DNA of 64,000 bases from Aeromicrobium ginsengisoli (GTDB taxonomy: Bacteria; Actinomycetota; Actinomycetes; Propionibacteriales; Nocardioidaceae): the NCBI RefSeq assembly GCF_004134905.2, contig NZ_SDPQ02000002.1, positions 186,001 to 250,000 of the forward strand, given 5' to 3'. Under the pieces are notes generated by a model that did not search any database, was not told the origin of the DNA, and saw only the letters and a list, made by a program, of their open reading frames with translations. Positions within the stretch are counted from its first letter, which is position 1; every line of letters starts with the position of its first letter. The position numbers were made by a program, and so were the translations under genes. This document shows, in pieces, positions 40,999 through 54,126 of this stretch.

Positions 40999-43900
40999 TT
41001 GGCCGCCTCGCGCACCTCCGCAACTGTTCAGCCCCGCCGCATCTCCTTTGCAAAAATTTCAGAACCTCTCGAGGTCCCAGAGCTCTTGGCTCTGCAGACC
41101 GACAGCTTCGCCTGGTTGATCGGCGACGAGTCCTGGAAGGCCGGTGTCGAGGAAGCCCTCGCCGGTGGCCGCACGGACGTCTCCACCAAGTCCGGGCTCG
41201 AGGAGATCTTCGAGGAGATCTCCCCGATCGAGGACTTCTCCGAGACGATGAGCCTGTCGTTCCGTGACCACCGCTTCGAGCCGCCGAAGTACTCCGTCGA
41301 GGACTGCAAGGACCGCGACGTCACCTACGCCGCTCCGCTGTTCGTCACCGCCGAGTTCATGAACAACGAGACCGGCGAGATCAAGAGCCAGACCGTCTTC
41401 ATGGGCGACTTCCCGCTCATGACGGACAAGGGCACGTTCATCATCAACGGCACCGAGCGTGTCGTCGTCTCGCAGCTCGTCCGCTCGCCGGGCGTCTACT
41501 TCGAGCGCGTCCCCGACAAGACGTCCGACAAGGACATCTACACCGCGAAGGTCATCCCGTCGCGTGGTGCGTGGCTCGAGTTCGAGATCGACAAGCGCGA
41601 CCTGGTCGGCGTACGCCTGGACCGCAAGCGCAAGCAGAGCGTCACGGTGCTGCTCAAGGCGCTGGGCTGGAGCGAGGCACAGATCCTCGAGGAGTTCGGC
41701 CAGTACGAGTCGATCCGCCTGACCCTGGAGAAGGACAACACCACGACCCAGGACGAGGCGCTCCTCGACATCTACCGCAAGCTGCGTCCGGGCGAACCGC
41801 CCAGCCGCGAGGCCGCGCAGACGTTGCTGGACAACTACTACTTCAACGCCAAGCGCTACGACACGGCCAAGGTCGGTCGCTACAAGATCAACAAGAAGCT
41901 CGGCGTCGAAGAGGCCTTCGACCAGCAGACGCTGACGATCGACGACATCGTCTCGACGATCAAGTACATCGTCGCCCTGCACGCAGGCGAGACCGAGCTG
42001 GCGACGCCGGCCGGTGAGACGATCGTCGAAGCAGACGACATCGACCACTTCGGCAACCGCCGCATGCGCACCGTGGGCGAGCTGATCCAGAACCAGCTCC
42101 GCACGGGTCTGGCGCGCATGGAGCGGGTCGTCCGCGAGCGCATGACGACCCAGGACGTCGAGGCCATCACGCCGCAGACCCTGATCAACATCCGCCCGGT
42201 CGTCGCGGCGCTCAAGGAGTTCTTCGGCACGTCGCAGCTCAGCCAGTTCATGGACCAGAACAACCCGCTGGCCGGACTGACGCACAAGCGTCGCCTGTCC
42301 GCCCTCGGACCTGGTGGTCTGTCCCGTGAGCGCGCCGGCTACGAAGTCCGTGACGTCCACCCGTCGCACTACGGCCGCATGTGTCCGATCGAGACCCCGG
42401 AAGGCCCCAACATCGGCCTGATCGGCTCGCTCGCGTCCTACGGCCGGATCAACTCGTTCGGCTTCGTCGAGACGCCTTACCGCAAGGTCGTCAAGGGCAA
42501 GGTCACCGAGCAGGTCGACTACCTCACCGCGACCGACGAGGACCGCTTCATCATCGCGCAGGCCAACTCGGTCCTGACCGACAAGAGCACCTTCGCCGAG
42601 GACATGGTCCTGGTACGCCAGAAGGGTGGCGAGGCTGAGCTTCGTCCCGCCGGCGACGTCGACTACATGGACGTCTCGCCTCGTCAGATGGTGTCGGTCG
42701 CCACGGCGCTGATCCCGTTCCTCGAGCACGACGATGCCAACCGCGCCCTCATGGGCTCGAACATGCAGCGTCAGGCCGTCCCGCTGATCCGCAACGACGC
42801 CCCGCTCGTCGGCACCGGCATGGAGTTCCGTGCCGCGGTCGACGCCGGTGACGTCACGGTGGCCAAGGTCGCCGGTGTGGTCAACGAGGTGTCCGCGGAC
42901 GCGATCGAGATCATGCAGGACGACGGCTCCTACTTCACCTACCGTCTGGCGAAGTTCCGTCGCTCCAACCAGGGCACCTGCACCAACCAGCGTCCGCTGG
43001 TCGCTCAGGGTCAGCGCGTCGAGGTCGGCACTCCGCTGGCCGACGGCCCGTGCACCGACGAGGGCGAGATGGCCCTCGGGACGAACCTGCTCGTGGCCTT
43101 CATGCCGTGGCAGGGTCACAACTACGAGGACGCGATCATCCTCTCGCAGCGAGTCGTCCAGGACGACCTGCTGACCTCGATCCACATCGAGGAGCACGAG
43201 GTCGATGCCCGCGACACCAAGCTGGGTCCCGAGGAGATCACCCGCGACATCCCCAACGTCAGCGAGGAGATGCTGGCGGACCTGGACGAGCGCGGCATCA
43301 TCCGCATCGGTGCCGAGGTCGGCAACGGCGACGTCCTGGTCGGCAAGGTCACGCCCAAGGGTGAGACCGAGCTGACCCCGGAGGAGCGCCTGCTCCGTGC
43401 GATCTTCGGTGAGAAGGCGCGCGAAGTGCGCGACACCTCGCTCAAGGTCCCGCACGGCGAGTCGGGCACCGTCATCGGCGTCCGTGTCTTCGACGCGGCC
43501 GAGGGTGACGAGCTCTCCCCGGGCGTCAACCAGCTCGTACGCGTCTACGTCGCCCAGAAGCGCAAGATCTCCAACGGCGACAAGCTCGCCGGTCGCCACG
43601 GCAACAAGGGCGTCATCTCCAAGATCCTTCCGGTCGAGGACATGCCCTTCCTGGAGGACGGCACGCCCGTCGACATCGTGCTCAACCCGCTCGGTGTCCC
43701 CGGACGCATGAACGTCGGACAGGTGCTGGAGACCCACCTCGGGTGGGTCGCCAAGACCGGCTGGCAGATCCCGGACGAAGAGAAGGACGAGTGGGCGCAG
43801 ACCCTCCGCAAGATCAAGGCGGACAAGGCTGAGCCCTCGACCAACATCGCGACGCCCGTGTTCGACGGTGCCCGTGAGGACGAGATCCAGGGCCTGCTGG

Positions 43901-44463
43901 CCTCGACTCTCCCCAACCGGGACGGCGAGCGCATGGTCAAGCGTGACGGCAAGGCGGTGCTCTTCGACGGTCGTACCGGCGAGAAGTTCCCTGATCCCGT
44001 CTCGGTCGGCTACATGTACCTGCTCAAGCTGCACCACCTCGTCGACGACAAGATCCACGCACGCTCCACGGGTCCCTACTCGATGATCACGCAGCAGCCT
44101 CTCGGCGGTAAGGCGCAGTTCGGTGGACAGCGCTTCGGCGAGATGGAGGTGTGGGCCCTCGAGGCCTACGGAGCGGCGTACGCGCTGCAGGAGCTCCTGA
44201 CCATCAAGTCGGACGACATCCTCGGACGCGTCAAGGTCTACGAAGCGATCGTCAAGGGCGAGAACGTGCCCGAACCCGGTATCCCCGAGTCGTTCAAGGT
44301 TCTCGTCAAGGAGATGCAGTCCCTGTGTCTCAACGTTGAGGTGCTGTCCAGTGACGGTTCGGCCGTCGAGATGCGCGACGCGGAAGAGGATCTCTTCCGT
44401 GCCGCCGAAGAACTCGGCATCGACCTGTCCCGGCGTGAGCCCTCCAGCGTGGAGGAGGTCTAG
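40999..44463 (+). CDS. rpoB: DNA-directed RNA polymerase subunit beta
   Basis: 1154 residues from the TTG at 40999, 7 nt after GGAAGGA; this start gives the sequence (L)AASRTSATV seen at the N-terminus of other actinobacterial RpoB, whereas the upstream GTG at 40942 would add 19 leader-encoded residues. The rifampicin pocket reads [19 protein letters not shown] then [20 protein letters not shown], with the canonical Asp, His and Ser (Escherichia coli D516, H526, S531) unchanged, predicting sensitivity. C-terminal landmarks include [17 protein letters not shown] and [19 protein letters not shown]. Followed 69 bp later by rpoC. Confidence 0.98.
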   Translation: MAASRTSATVQPRRISFAKISEPLEVPELLALQTDSFAWLIGDESWKAGVEEALAGGRTDVSTKSGLEEIFEEISPIEDFSETMSLSFRDHRFEPPKYSVEDCKDRDVTYAAPLFVTAEFMNNETGEIKSQTVFMGDFPLMTDKGTFIINGTERVVVSQLVRSPGVYFERVPDKTSDKDIYTAKVIPSRGAWLEFEIDKRDLVGVRLDRKRKQSVTVLLKALGWSEAQILEEFGQYESIRLTLEKDNTTTQDEALLDIYRKLRPGEPPSREAAQTLLDNYYFNAKRYDTAKVGRYKINKKLGVEEAFDQQTLTIDDIVSTIKYIVALHAGETELATPAGETIVEADDIDHFGNRRMRTVGELIQNQLRTGLARMERVVRERMTTQDVEAITPQTLINIRPVVAALKEFFGTSQLSQFMDQNNPLAGLTHKRRLSALGPGGLSRERAGYEVRDVHPSHYGRMCPIETPEGPNIGLIGSLASYGRINSFGFVETPYRKVVKGKVTEQVDYLTATDEDRFIIAQANSVLTDKSTFAEDMVLVRQKGGEAELRPAGDVDYMDVSPRQMVSVATALIPFLEHDDANRALMGSNMQRQAVPLIRNDAPLVGTGMEFRAAVDAGDVTVAKVAGVVNEVSADAIEIMQDDGSYFTYRLAKFRRSNQGTCTNQRPLVAQGQRVEVGTPLADGPCTDEGEMALGTNLLVAFMPWQGHNYEDAIILSQRVVQDDLLTSIHIEEHEVDARDTKLGPEEITRDIPNVSEEMLADLDERGIIRIGAEVGNGDVLVGKVTPKGETELTPEERLLRAIFGEKAREVRDTSLKVPHGESGTVIGVRVFDAAEGDELSPGVNQLVRVYVAQKRKISNGDKLAGRHGNKGVISKILPVEDMPFLEDGTPVDIVLNPLGVPGRMNVGQVLETHLGWVAKTGWQIPDEEKDEWAQTLRKIKADKAEPSTNIATPVFDGAREDEIQGLLASTLPNRDGERMVKRDGKAVLFDGRTGEKFPDPVSVGYMYLLKLHHLVDDKIHARSTGPYSMITQQPLGGKAQFGGQRFGEMEVWALEAYGAAYALQELLTIKSDDILGRVKVYEAIVKGENVPEPGIPESFKVLVKEMQSLCLNVEVLSSDGSAVEMRDAEEDLFRAAEELGIDLSRREPSSVEEV

Positions 44464-44532
44464 CCCCCAGGGCTGGACCTTCCCCATCGCAACCACATCA
44501 GTTTTCAGAACAAGCAAGGGAAAGAAGACAAC

Positions 44533-48351
<3,819 letters not shown>

Positions 48352-48366
48352 CCAGGCACCACACGT

Positions 48367-48400
48367 CAACAGCCCCCGGCCGATCGGTCGGGGGCTGTTG
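48367..48400. terminator. Bidirectional terminator between rpoC and cutinase
   Basis: CAACAGCCCCC (48367-48377) pairs with GGGGGCTGTTG (48390-48400), with additional inner GGCC/GGTC pairing. It lies between two convergent genes. Confidence 0.85.
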
Positions 48401-48405
48401 CCGTG

Positions 48406-49182
48406 TCAGAGCCCGCTCTTGCGCAGCAGTTCGGCCATCTGGCGCCCGGTCGACCGGGAGTGCGCCGGCGTCTCGTAGAAGTGCCGGTGGGTGTCGGACA
48501 GTGGACCCGAGTAGCCGCCAGGCGGCCAGTTGCAGATCTCGTCGCCGGTCGCGCAGAACTCGATCGTGACCGGCCGCAGGGCGCGGGGGACCGGAGGCCC
48601 GGCACCCAGCTTGCCCGGTCCCGGCGCTGCCTTCCCGTACGTCCACGAGGCGATCGCGTCATCAGGATTGCGGCGCGGGTCGGCGATCATCGCGACGAGG
48701 GCGACCTGTCGCGAGGCCGTCGCCGCCAGGCTCGTGACGAGCTCGTGCACCGCCTGTGCGCCTTGGCTGAAGCCGACGAGGGCGACCTTGCTGCGGGGGC
48801 ACCGCTCGGCGAGCTGGGCCAGACGCGTGCGGGCCCGAGTGGCGCCGTCGTCGACGTACGCCTGGTAGATCGCGGCGCTGGGTGCGCTCTGCGCGCGATA
48901 GGGGATGCCCTCGAGACGTACGGTCGTCCCCGTCGTCCGGTGCAGGTCCCGGGACATCGCGCGCACGGTGCGGAGGATCTCCTGGCCCGAGCCGAAGTTC
49001 TTGTCGAGCGACTGGTCCGAGCCGCGAAGGCCGAGCACCACGAGGTCGGCGCATCCGGTCTTCACCAGGACCGGGACGGGCTTGTGGCTGGCGGACGGTG
49101 AGGGGTTCGACTCGTGGGCCGGGCTGGGGCTCGAGCACGCGGCAACGAGGAGCAGCGTCAGCGTCGCGGCGATCCGCTTCAC
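48406..49182 (-). CDS. Cutinase-family esterase lipoprotein
   Basis: 258 residues from the GTG at 49182, overlapping the acyltransferase stop (GTGA). Lipobox LVAAC with lipidated Cys16, then a Ser/Pro linker. The cutinase alpha/beta-hydrolase domain has the nucleophile motif GFSQGAQ (Ser139), Asp214 in CATGDEICNWPPGG, and His232 or His234 in SDTHRHFYE. Two Cys pairs (CADLVVLGLRGS ... CPRSK and FCATGDEIC) match the disulfides of the family. Actinobacterial relatives are esterases/phospholipases acting on acyl esters at the surface. Co-transcribed with the membrane acyltransferase, so the two may trim and build the same acylated envelope component. Confidence 0.88.
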   Translation of the reverse strand: MKRIAATLTLLLVAACSSPSPAHESNPSPSASHKPVPVLVKTGCADLVVLGLRGSDQSLDKNFGSGQEILRTVRAMSRDLHRTTGTTVRLEGIPYRAQSAPSAAIYQAYVDDGATRARTRLAQLAERCPRSKVALVGFSQGAQAVHELVTSLAATASRQVALVAMIADPRRNPDDAIASWTYGKAAPGPGKLGAGPPVPRALRPVTIEFCATGDEICNWPPGGYSGPLSDTHRHFYETPAHSRSTGRQMAELLRKSGL

Positions 49183-50276
49183 GTGGCAGCGGTGGAACGA
49201 TCGGTGGCCGGCTCCGGCGCCTTGGCGGAGGCCGGCTTCTCCACGGGCCTGAACAGCCAGTCCAGCCTGGGTTCGAAGATCGGCCGGAACACCGTGGCGA
49301 TGGGCTTGGTCATGAGCAGGTTGGCCACCACGACCGCGATGAGCGAGCAGCCGATCACGGCACCCACGCCGAACCGGTCGACCCGGTCGAAGATCTCGAA
49401 CTGGTACTGCAGGTACAAGATGATGTAGCCGTGGATCAGGTAGCAGTAGAACGTACGGCCGCCCAGCGCCGTGGTCCACGAGCGGCGACGGGGGACGAGT
49501 GAGAGCGCCGCGAACGTCAGCAGGAAGCCGATCACCAGCAGCTCGGCGCGTTGGGTGATGCCCTCGATCGGCGTGGCGCTGAGCGGGTTCTCGTCGTAGC
49601 GCTGCTTCCACAGCAACCAGTCGGTCGTCCAGTTCTTGGAGTAGACGTAACAGATCAGCAGCGCCGAGCCGAGCACGACGACGGACGCCGCCCGCACGCG
49701 AGGGGTCGTGAGCCGTTCGAACCGCTCGCGGCTCATGTGCAGCCCGACGACGTAGAACGGCAGGAAGCCCAGGATCTTGGGCAGCGCGAGCACGTTGGGG
49801 ACTTCGATCAGCCCGACCAGCAGCGAGATCACGATCGACGTCGTGATGGGGTACTTCAACGCGCGCCAGATCGGCGTCGTCAGCCGCCAGACGAACAGGG
49901 CCGCCATGAACCAGGCGAGCCACTGCGGGGACAGGATCATCAGGGGATCGGGCTCGCCGGTGTAGTGCCGGGTGATGAGCTGCATCGTGGTCTCGACCAG
50001 GAGATAGGGCACGACCAGCGTGCTGACGATGCGGCGCACCTGGCGGGCATCGCCCATGTAGCGGCGCGCCGTGTAGCCCGAGATCAGGATGAAGAACGGC
50101 ATGTGGAACGAGTAGATCCACACGTAGACCCCGCGTGCGGAGTCCATGTCGGTGAACTGGGTGAGCGAGTGGCCGATCACGACGAGGAGCATGACCCAGT
50201 AGCGGGCGTTGTCGAGGTAGGCCACGCGCTCCTTGGCCGGAGACGTGGTGACGGGCAACGGTTCGAGCGCACTCAT
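49179..50276 (-). CDS. Acyltransferase-3 family membrane protein
   Basis: 365 residues from the ATG at 50276 (MSALEPL); an in-frame upstream ATG at 50312 lies beyond the -10. About ten membrane helices. The family core is near the N-terminus: YLDNARYWVMLLVVIGHSL, with the expected catalytic His, and FHMPFFILISGYTARR. Such proteins O-acylate surface glycans or lipids, often with acetyl or succinyl groups. A TATAGA element (minus strand, 50292-50287) lies 10 nt before the ATG and no ribosome site is visible. First gene of a two-gene unit with the cutinase. Confidence 0.88.
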   Translation of the reverse strand: MSALEPLPVTTSPAKERVAYLDNARYWVMLLVVIGHSLTQFTDMDSARGVYVWIYSFHMPFFILISGYTARRYMGDARQVRRIVSTLVVPYLLVETTMQLITRHYTGEPDPLMILSPQWLAWFMAALFVWRLTTPIWRALKYPITTSIVISLLVGLIEVPNVLALPKILGFLPFYVVGLHMSRERFERLTTPRVRAASVVVLGSALLICYVYSKNWTTDWLLWKQRYDENPLSATPIEGITQRAELLVIGFLLTFAALSLVPRRRSWTTALGGRTFYCYLIHGYIILYLQYQFEIFDRVDRFGVGAVIGCSLIAVVVANLLMTKPIATVFRPIFEPRLDWLFRPVEKPASAKAPEPATDRSTAAT

Positions 50277-50286
50277 TGTGATTGAC

Positions 50287-50294
50287 TCTATAAG
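50287..50294. promoter_or_regulatory. Overlapping divergent -10 elements
   Basis: TCTATAAG reads TATAGA on the minus strand (for the acyltransferase) and TATAAG on the plus strand (for the NUDIX gene), so the two -10 boxes share four bases and the promoters should be mutually exclusive. Neither has a strong -35. Confidence 0.45.
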
Positions 50295-50337
50295 CACTGT
50301 CTGAACGTGCACTGTGACGCATCAGTGGGGAGCACGA

Positions 50338-50799
50338 GTGGTCGATCCGTCCCGTACCCAGCGCCTGGGTGCGTACGCCGTCGCGCTCGACGCCGGCCGC
50401 CTCCTGCTGACCCGCATCTCGCCGATCGGCTATCCCGCCGGCACCTGGACCCTCCCCGGTGGGGGCGTCGACCACGGGGAGTCGCCGAACGATGCCGTAC
50501 GACGTGAGCTCTACGAGGAGGCCGGTCTCGAGGCGATCAGCGCCCGGCTCGTCGACGTGCACCACGTGCACATCGTCGAGGTCGGCCGCGGCGACCAGTA
50601 CGAGGACTACCACGGCGTGCACCTGCTCTACGCGGTCGAGGTCGATCCCGCGATCGAGCCGCACGTCGTCGACGTCGACGGCACGACGGATCTCGTCCGT
50701 TGGGTGCCGATCGAGGAGATCGGCTCAGTCACCCGCCCCGTGCTGCCCATGGTGACCCATGCGCTGGAGCACCTGGATCAGTTCGACGTCGGCTCGTAG
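50338..50799 (+). CDS. NUDIX hydrolase
   Basis: 153 residues from the GTG at 50338, chosen because GGGGAG lies 7 nt upstream; a GTG at 50314 is possible. The NUDIX box is complete: GGGVDHGESPNDAVRREL then YEEAGLEA, providing the Mg-binding Glu residues. It hydrolyses a nucleoside diphosphate linked to another moiety; the substrate is not predictable. Its last 22 bp overlap the 3' end of the convergent lipoprotein gene. Confidence 0.92.
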   Translation: MVDPSRTQRLGAYAVALDAGRLLLTRISPIGYPAGTWTLPGGGVDHGESPNDAVRRELYEEAGLEAISARLVDVHHVHIVEVGRGDQYEDYHGVHLLYAVEVDPAIEPHVVDVDGTTDLVRWVPIEEIGSVTRPVLPMVTHALEHLDQFDVGS

Positions 50800-51908
50800 A
50801 ACAGCACGCTGTAGTTGCCGCGCGCCGACAGGACGTAGGTCGCCCGCGCCGTGCCGCCGTTCTTGGTGCGCGTCGAATAGGTCGTGCTGACCTCGTTGAG
50901 GTCCTCGACGACATCCTTGCTGATGCGACCGTTGGGGCTGTTGGCAAGGACGTACTGCTCGGCGGTGACGTCGGCGTCGACGGCGCGCTTGGCGGTGATG
51001 ACGACGAAGCTCGGGTGGTAGCCACTCAGCAGGATCGTCGCAGAGGTCGGCGCGGTCCAGCCGTTGAGCAGCTTGCTGGTCGCCGGGGCGTCCTCGTCCA
51101 TCTTGGGCCAGATCAGCCCTGACTTCTCCGGCTCGGAGTCGATGCTCTTGACGCCGTCGAGCGAGTTGGACTCGCGCGACAGCTGGCCCTTGCGGGGCTC
51201 TCCGACGTACTCGACCGAGATCGTCATGACGGGGCGGGTCAGGTCCGAAGGGCCCGACGTACGGGTCGCGATCTTGCCGGGGTCGACCGTCATCACGACG
51301 CGGATCTCGCGGTCACCCTGGGCGATGCCCTGGATCGCGAGGCGGCACTTGGTGATGCGGCGCTGCGCCGAGCTGCAGTAGTTGCCGAGGTCGTCGGTCG
51401 AGACGCCCGAGTCGGGCAGCAGGGCGGCGATCTGCGCGAGCATGCGACGTACGACATCGGACGGATCGCCGTCGATGCGCATGAGCGAGACCGTCGAGTC
51501 CGGCTTGGGCGGGTCGTCGAGCAGCTTGAACGTGTCGTCGCTCGGCCGGGTGTCGGGTGTCGGGGTGGTGGGCGTCGTCGGGGTGCCCTCGCTGGCCTTC
51601 TCGGCCGCCTTGTCACGAGCCTCGGCATCCTTCTGCGCCTGTGCTGCCTTGAGCTCAGGCAGGTAAGCGGCGATGAGCCGGGCGCTGCGGTAGCGGATCA
51701 GAGGGCCGAGCTGCGTCGCGCCTCGCGGTACCTGGAGGCCGTACGTGATGGGGCTCTCGGGCCCCGACTCGTGCTCGGTGACGTCCGGCGGCTGGGTCGT
51801 GGTGCGCGTCGAGGTCGGCGTGGGCGTACCGGCAGATCCACCGTCGCAGGCCGCGACCAACGTCAGCGCGACCAGTGACAACATCACCCGGAAGCAGCGA
51901 GACTTCAT
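50778..51908 (-). CDS. Lipoprotein of unknown function
   Basis: 376 residues from the ATG at 51908 with GAGGGG upstream. Lipobox LVAAC, lipidated Cys21, then a long Thr/Pro/Ser-rich linker, and a second low-complexity stretch (TPTTPTTPTPDTRPSDD). The C-terminal two thirds appear globular, with the segments RIDGDPSDVVRRMLAQIAALL, CSSAQRRITKCRLAIQGIA (likely disulfide) and SRESNSLDGVKSID. No family recognised. It overlaps the convergent NUDIX gene by 22 bp and is divergent from the GntR regulator, so its promoter region is shared with the palindrome cluster. Confidence 0.65.
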   Translation of the reverse strand: MKSRCFRVMLSLVALTLVAACDGGSAGTPTPTSTRTTTQPPDVTEHESGPESPITYGLQVPRGATQLGPLIRYRSARLIAAYLPELKAAQAQKDAEARDKAAEKASEGTPTTPTTPTPDTRPSDDTFKLLDDPPKPDSTVSLMRIDGDPSDVVRRMLAQIAALLPDSGVSTDDLGNYCSSAQRRITKCRLAIQGIAQGDREIRVVMTVDPGKIATRTSGPSDLTRPVMTISVEYVGEPRKGQLSRESNSLDGVKSIDSEPEKSGLIWPKMDEDAPATSKLLNGWTAPTSATILLSGYHPSFVVITAKRAVDADVTAEQYVLANSPNGRISKDVVEDLNEVSTTYSTRTKNGGTARATYVLSARGNYSVLFYEPTSN

Positions 51909-51975
51909 GCAATCCCCTCGTCGGATCCCCATGGGGGACGTGGTCGGTCAGGCGTTCCGAGCAGCGCCATTGCGA

Positions 51976-52039
51976 CGAGATCTCGTGCACCAACACCACA
52001 CGATATCGTTCCCGCCCAAGGGAGCGGACCGTACGGTCC
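51976..52039. promoter_or_regulatory. Three perfect palindromes upstream of the GntR gene
   Basis: ACGAGATCTCGT (51976-51987), ACGATATCGT (52001-52010) and GGACCGTACGGTCC (52026-52039); the centres are 24 and 27 bp apart. The first two share ACGA...TCGT half-sites. They lie between the divergent lipoprotein gene and the gntR start, just before its GAGAGGAG ribosome site. Likely operators, perhaps for autoregulation. Confidence 0.5.
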
Positions 52040-52062
52040 CGGCGTCCGGAGAGGAGAACGCG

Positions 52063-52794
52063 ATGGCCGCTCGGGTCACGACGACCGATCGCGTGCTCGC
52101 GTCGTTGCGCGAGTCGATCCTGTCCGGCGAGTTCCCGGCGGGCTCGCTGCACTCGATCTATCGTCTCGCCGACCTGCTCGAGGTGTCCCGTACGCCCGTG
52201 CGTGAAGCCGTCCTGCGGCTCGCCGACCTCGGACTGGTGACGATCGAGCGCAACCGCGGCGTACGCATCCGGGGTGTGTCCGTGACGGACGTGCGCTCGG
52301 TGTTCGAGCTGCGACTCATGATCGAGGTGCCGGCGGCCGCATATGCCGCGGCACACGCGACCGACGACGACGTACGCCTGCTGGAGGCCGAGCTCGACGG
52401 GATGCGAGACGCGGCGACGGCTGGTGACGAGTCGGCGTTCACGGTCCACGACCGAGCGCTCCACGAGACGATCGGGGCGGTTCTCGGCAACCAGAGGGCA
52501 CAGCACGAGGTCGCCGCGCTCCGCGACTCCATCCAGACCCGCGGCGCCTCGACCCTGCACCGCTCACGCGGCATGCCGGAGATCCTCGGCGAGCACGTCC
52601 CGATCGTGACGGCGATCGCTGCGCGCGACGCCACTGCGGCGGCGCGGCACATGGAGGAGCACCTGGTCTCGACCGCGTCGCTCCTCATGGCCCAGGCGGC
52701 CACTCCAGACGACCCGGCGCCGGAGTCCGGTTGGGCCGATCGCCTGCGCCCGCACCTGTACGTCCCGGATGGAGCGGCCTCGCCACCGGAGTAG
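52063..52794 (+). CDS. GntR-family transcriptional regulator (FCD subfamily)
   Basis: 243 residues from the ATG at 52063 with GAGGAG upstream; the open frame upstream is not coding. N-terminal winged helix (TTTDRVLASLRESILSGEF; LADLLEVSRTPVREAVLRLADLGL), then an all-helical FCD effector domain with metal-type His residues (VHDRALHETIG; GEHVPIVTAIAARD; RHMEEHL). FCD regulators usually bind a carboxylate. The next two genes handle 4-hydroxybutyrate/D-2-hydroxyglutarate, and a D-2-hydroxyglutarate-responsive GntR/FCD repressor (DhdR) is known from other bacteria, so a similar role is inferred. Its stop codon lies in a TAGCATGCTA palindrome. Confidence 0.92.
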   Translation: MAARVTTTDRVLASLRESILSGEFPAGSLHSIYRLADLLEVSRTPVREAVLRLADLGLVTIERNRGVRIRGVSVTDVRSVFELRLMIEVPAAAYAAAHATDDDVRLLEAELDGMRDAATAGDESAFTVHDRALHETIGAVLGNQRAQHEVAALRDSIQTRGASTLHRSRGMPEILGEHVPIVTAIAARDATAAARHMEEHLVSTASLLMAQAATPDDPAPESGWADRLRPHLYVPDGAASPPE

Positions 52795-52801
52795 CATGCT
52801 A
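52792..52801. promoter_or_regulatory. Palindrome at the gntR stop, before the transhydrogenase gene
   Basis: TAGCATGCTA is a perfect 10-bp palindrome that includes the gntR stop codon and contains a TAGCAT -10-like hexamer, 35 bp before the transhydrogenase start. Possible internal promoter with operator. Confidence 0.35.
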
Positions 52802-52836
52802 GTACGCTGGACGCGTCGATCCGAAGGAGCAGCACC

Positions 52837-54126
52837 GTGCCGAGCTTTCATCCCGCACGCCCCGAGACCGTGTTCACGTACGGTGCTCCGGGTCTGAAGT
52901 TCGGCGTCGGAGCGCGACACGAGCTGGGGCACGACCTCGCGCAGCTCGACGCGAGGCGGGTCCTGATCGTCACCGACCCGGGCGTCGCTGCGACCGGTGC
53001 GCCGGGGGAGATCGCCGAGTCCCTGAGGGCCGCGTCGATCGAGGCGGTCGTGTTCGACCGGTCCAGGGTCGAGCCAACCGACGCCAGCCTGGTCGAGGCG
53101 ATCGACTTCGCCCGCGCCGAGGGACCGTTCGACGCCATCGTGGCGATCGGTGGCGGGAGCAGCATCGACACCGCCAAGGCGGTCAACCTGCTGACGACCA
53201 ATGACGGTGAGCTGATGGACTACGTCAACGCACCGGTCGGCCGCGCCAGGGCGCCGAAGCAGCCGCTGCTGCCTCTCATCGCGCTGCCCACCACGACCGG
53301 GACCGGCAGCGAGAGCACGACGATCTGTGTGCTCGACGTCGTCAGCCAGCACGTCAAGACCGGCATCTCCCACGCCCGGCTCCGGCCGACCCTCGCAGTC
53401 GTCGACCCCGAGCTGACGTTGACGCAGCCGGCCGGCGTGACCGCGGCAGCCGGTCTCGACATCCTGTGCCACGCCCTCGAGAGCTACACGGCGCGGCCCT
53501 TCGAGTCGTACGAGCACAAGCAGGCCGACGAGCGGGTGCCCTATTGCGGCGCCAACCCGATCGCCGACATGTGGTCCGAGAAGGCACTGAGCCTCATGGC
53601 CTCGTCCTTCCGGGCGGCCGTACGCGACGGCGACGACCTGGCGGCTCGCACCGAGGTCGCGATGGCGGCGACGTTCGCGGGGCTCGGCTTCGGCAACGCC
53701 GGCGTGCACATCCCGCACGCCAACGCGTATCCGATCGCGGGTCAGGTCCGCGACTTCCGGCCGGCCGACTATCCCGCGGACCATGCGATGGTGCCGCACG
53801 GGATGGCGGTGTCGCTGACCGCGCCGGCCGCGTTCCGCTACACGTTCGCGGCGTCGCCCGAGCGCCACCTCCGGGCTGCCGACCTGCTCGCCCCCGGCGC
53901 CGATCGTCCTGACGACCCGGCCGAAGCGCTCCCTCAGGTGCTGGCCGCGATCATGCGCGACGTCGGCATCCCGGCGGGCATCGGCGCCGTCGGCTTCACG
54001 TCCGGCGACATCGACTCCCTCGTCGAGGGCACCATGAAGCAGCAGCGGCTGCTCGCGACCGCCCCGCTCGAGGTCACCGAGGACGCCGTCGCGACGATCC
54101 TCGACGAGTCGATCGAGCTGTGGTGA
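52837..54126 (+). CDS. Hydroxyacid-oxoacid transhydrogenase (iron-containing alcohol dehydrogenase family)
   Basis: 429 residues from a GTG with GAAGGAG upstream. Group-III iron alcohol dehydrogenase fold: NAD pocket IVAIGGGSSIDTAKAVN (GGGSS at 105-109). Candidate metal ligands are Asp208 and His212 (LDILCHALES), His291/His294 (GVHIPHANAYPIAG) and His321 (PHGMAVSLTAP). The insert CGANPIADMWSEKAL is typical of ADHFE1-type transhydrogenases, which convert 4-hydroxybutyrate plus 2-oxoglutarate to succinate semialdehyde plus D-2-hydroxyglutarate without free NAD. The next gene, overlapping by 4 bp, encodes an enzyme able to recycle D-2-hydroxyglutarate, which supports this over a simple alcohol dehydrogenase. 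Confidence 0.85.
   Translation: MPSFHPARPETVFTYGAPGLKFGVGARHELGHDLAQLDARRVLIVTDPGVAATGAPGEIAESLRAASIEAVVFDRSRVEPTDASLVEAIDFARAEGPFDAIVAIGGGSSIDTAKAVNLLTTNDGELMDYVNAPVGRARAPKQPLLPLIALPTTTGTGSESTTICVLDVVSQHVKTGISHARLRPTLAVVDPELTLTQPAGVTAAAGLDILCHALESYTARPFESYEHKQADERVPYCGANPIADMWSEKALSLMASSFRAAVRDGDDLAARTEVAMAATFAGLGFGNAGVHIPHANAYPIAGQVRDFRPADYPADHAMVPHGMAVSLTAPAAFRYTFAASPERHLRAADLLAPGADRPDDPAEALPQVLAAIMRDVGIPAGIGAVGFTSGDIDSLVEGTMKQQRLLATAPLEVTEDAVATILDESIELW

Noticed and set aside
42230-42350. Possible rifampicin-resistance substitutions in rpoB
   Set aside because: The Asp, His and Ser positions most often mutated are all wild type.
48406-50664. Single 752-codon minus-strand frame covering cutinase and the gene beyond
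   Set aside because: Only the last 258 codons match a protein family and begin with a GTG plus lipobox; the rest is the acyltransferase gene read out of frame.
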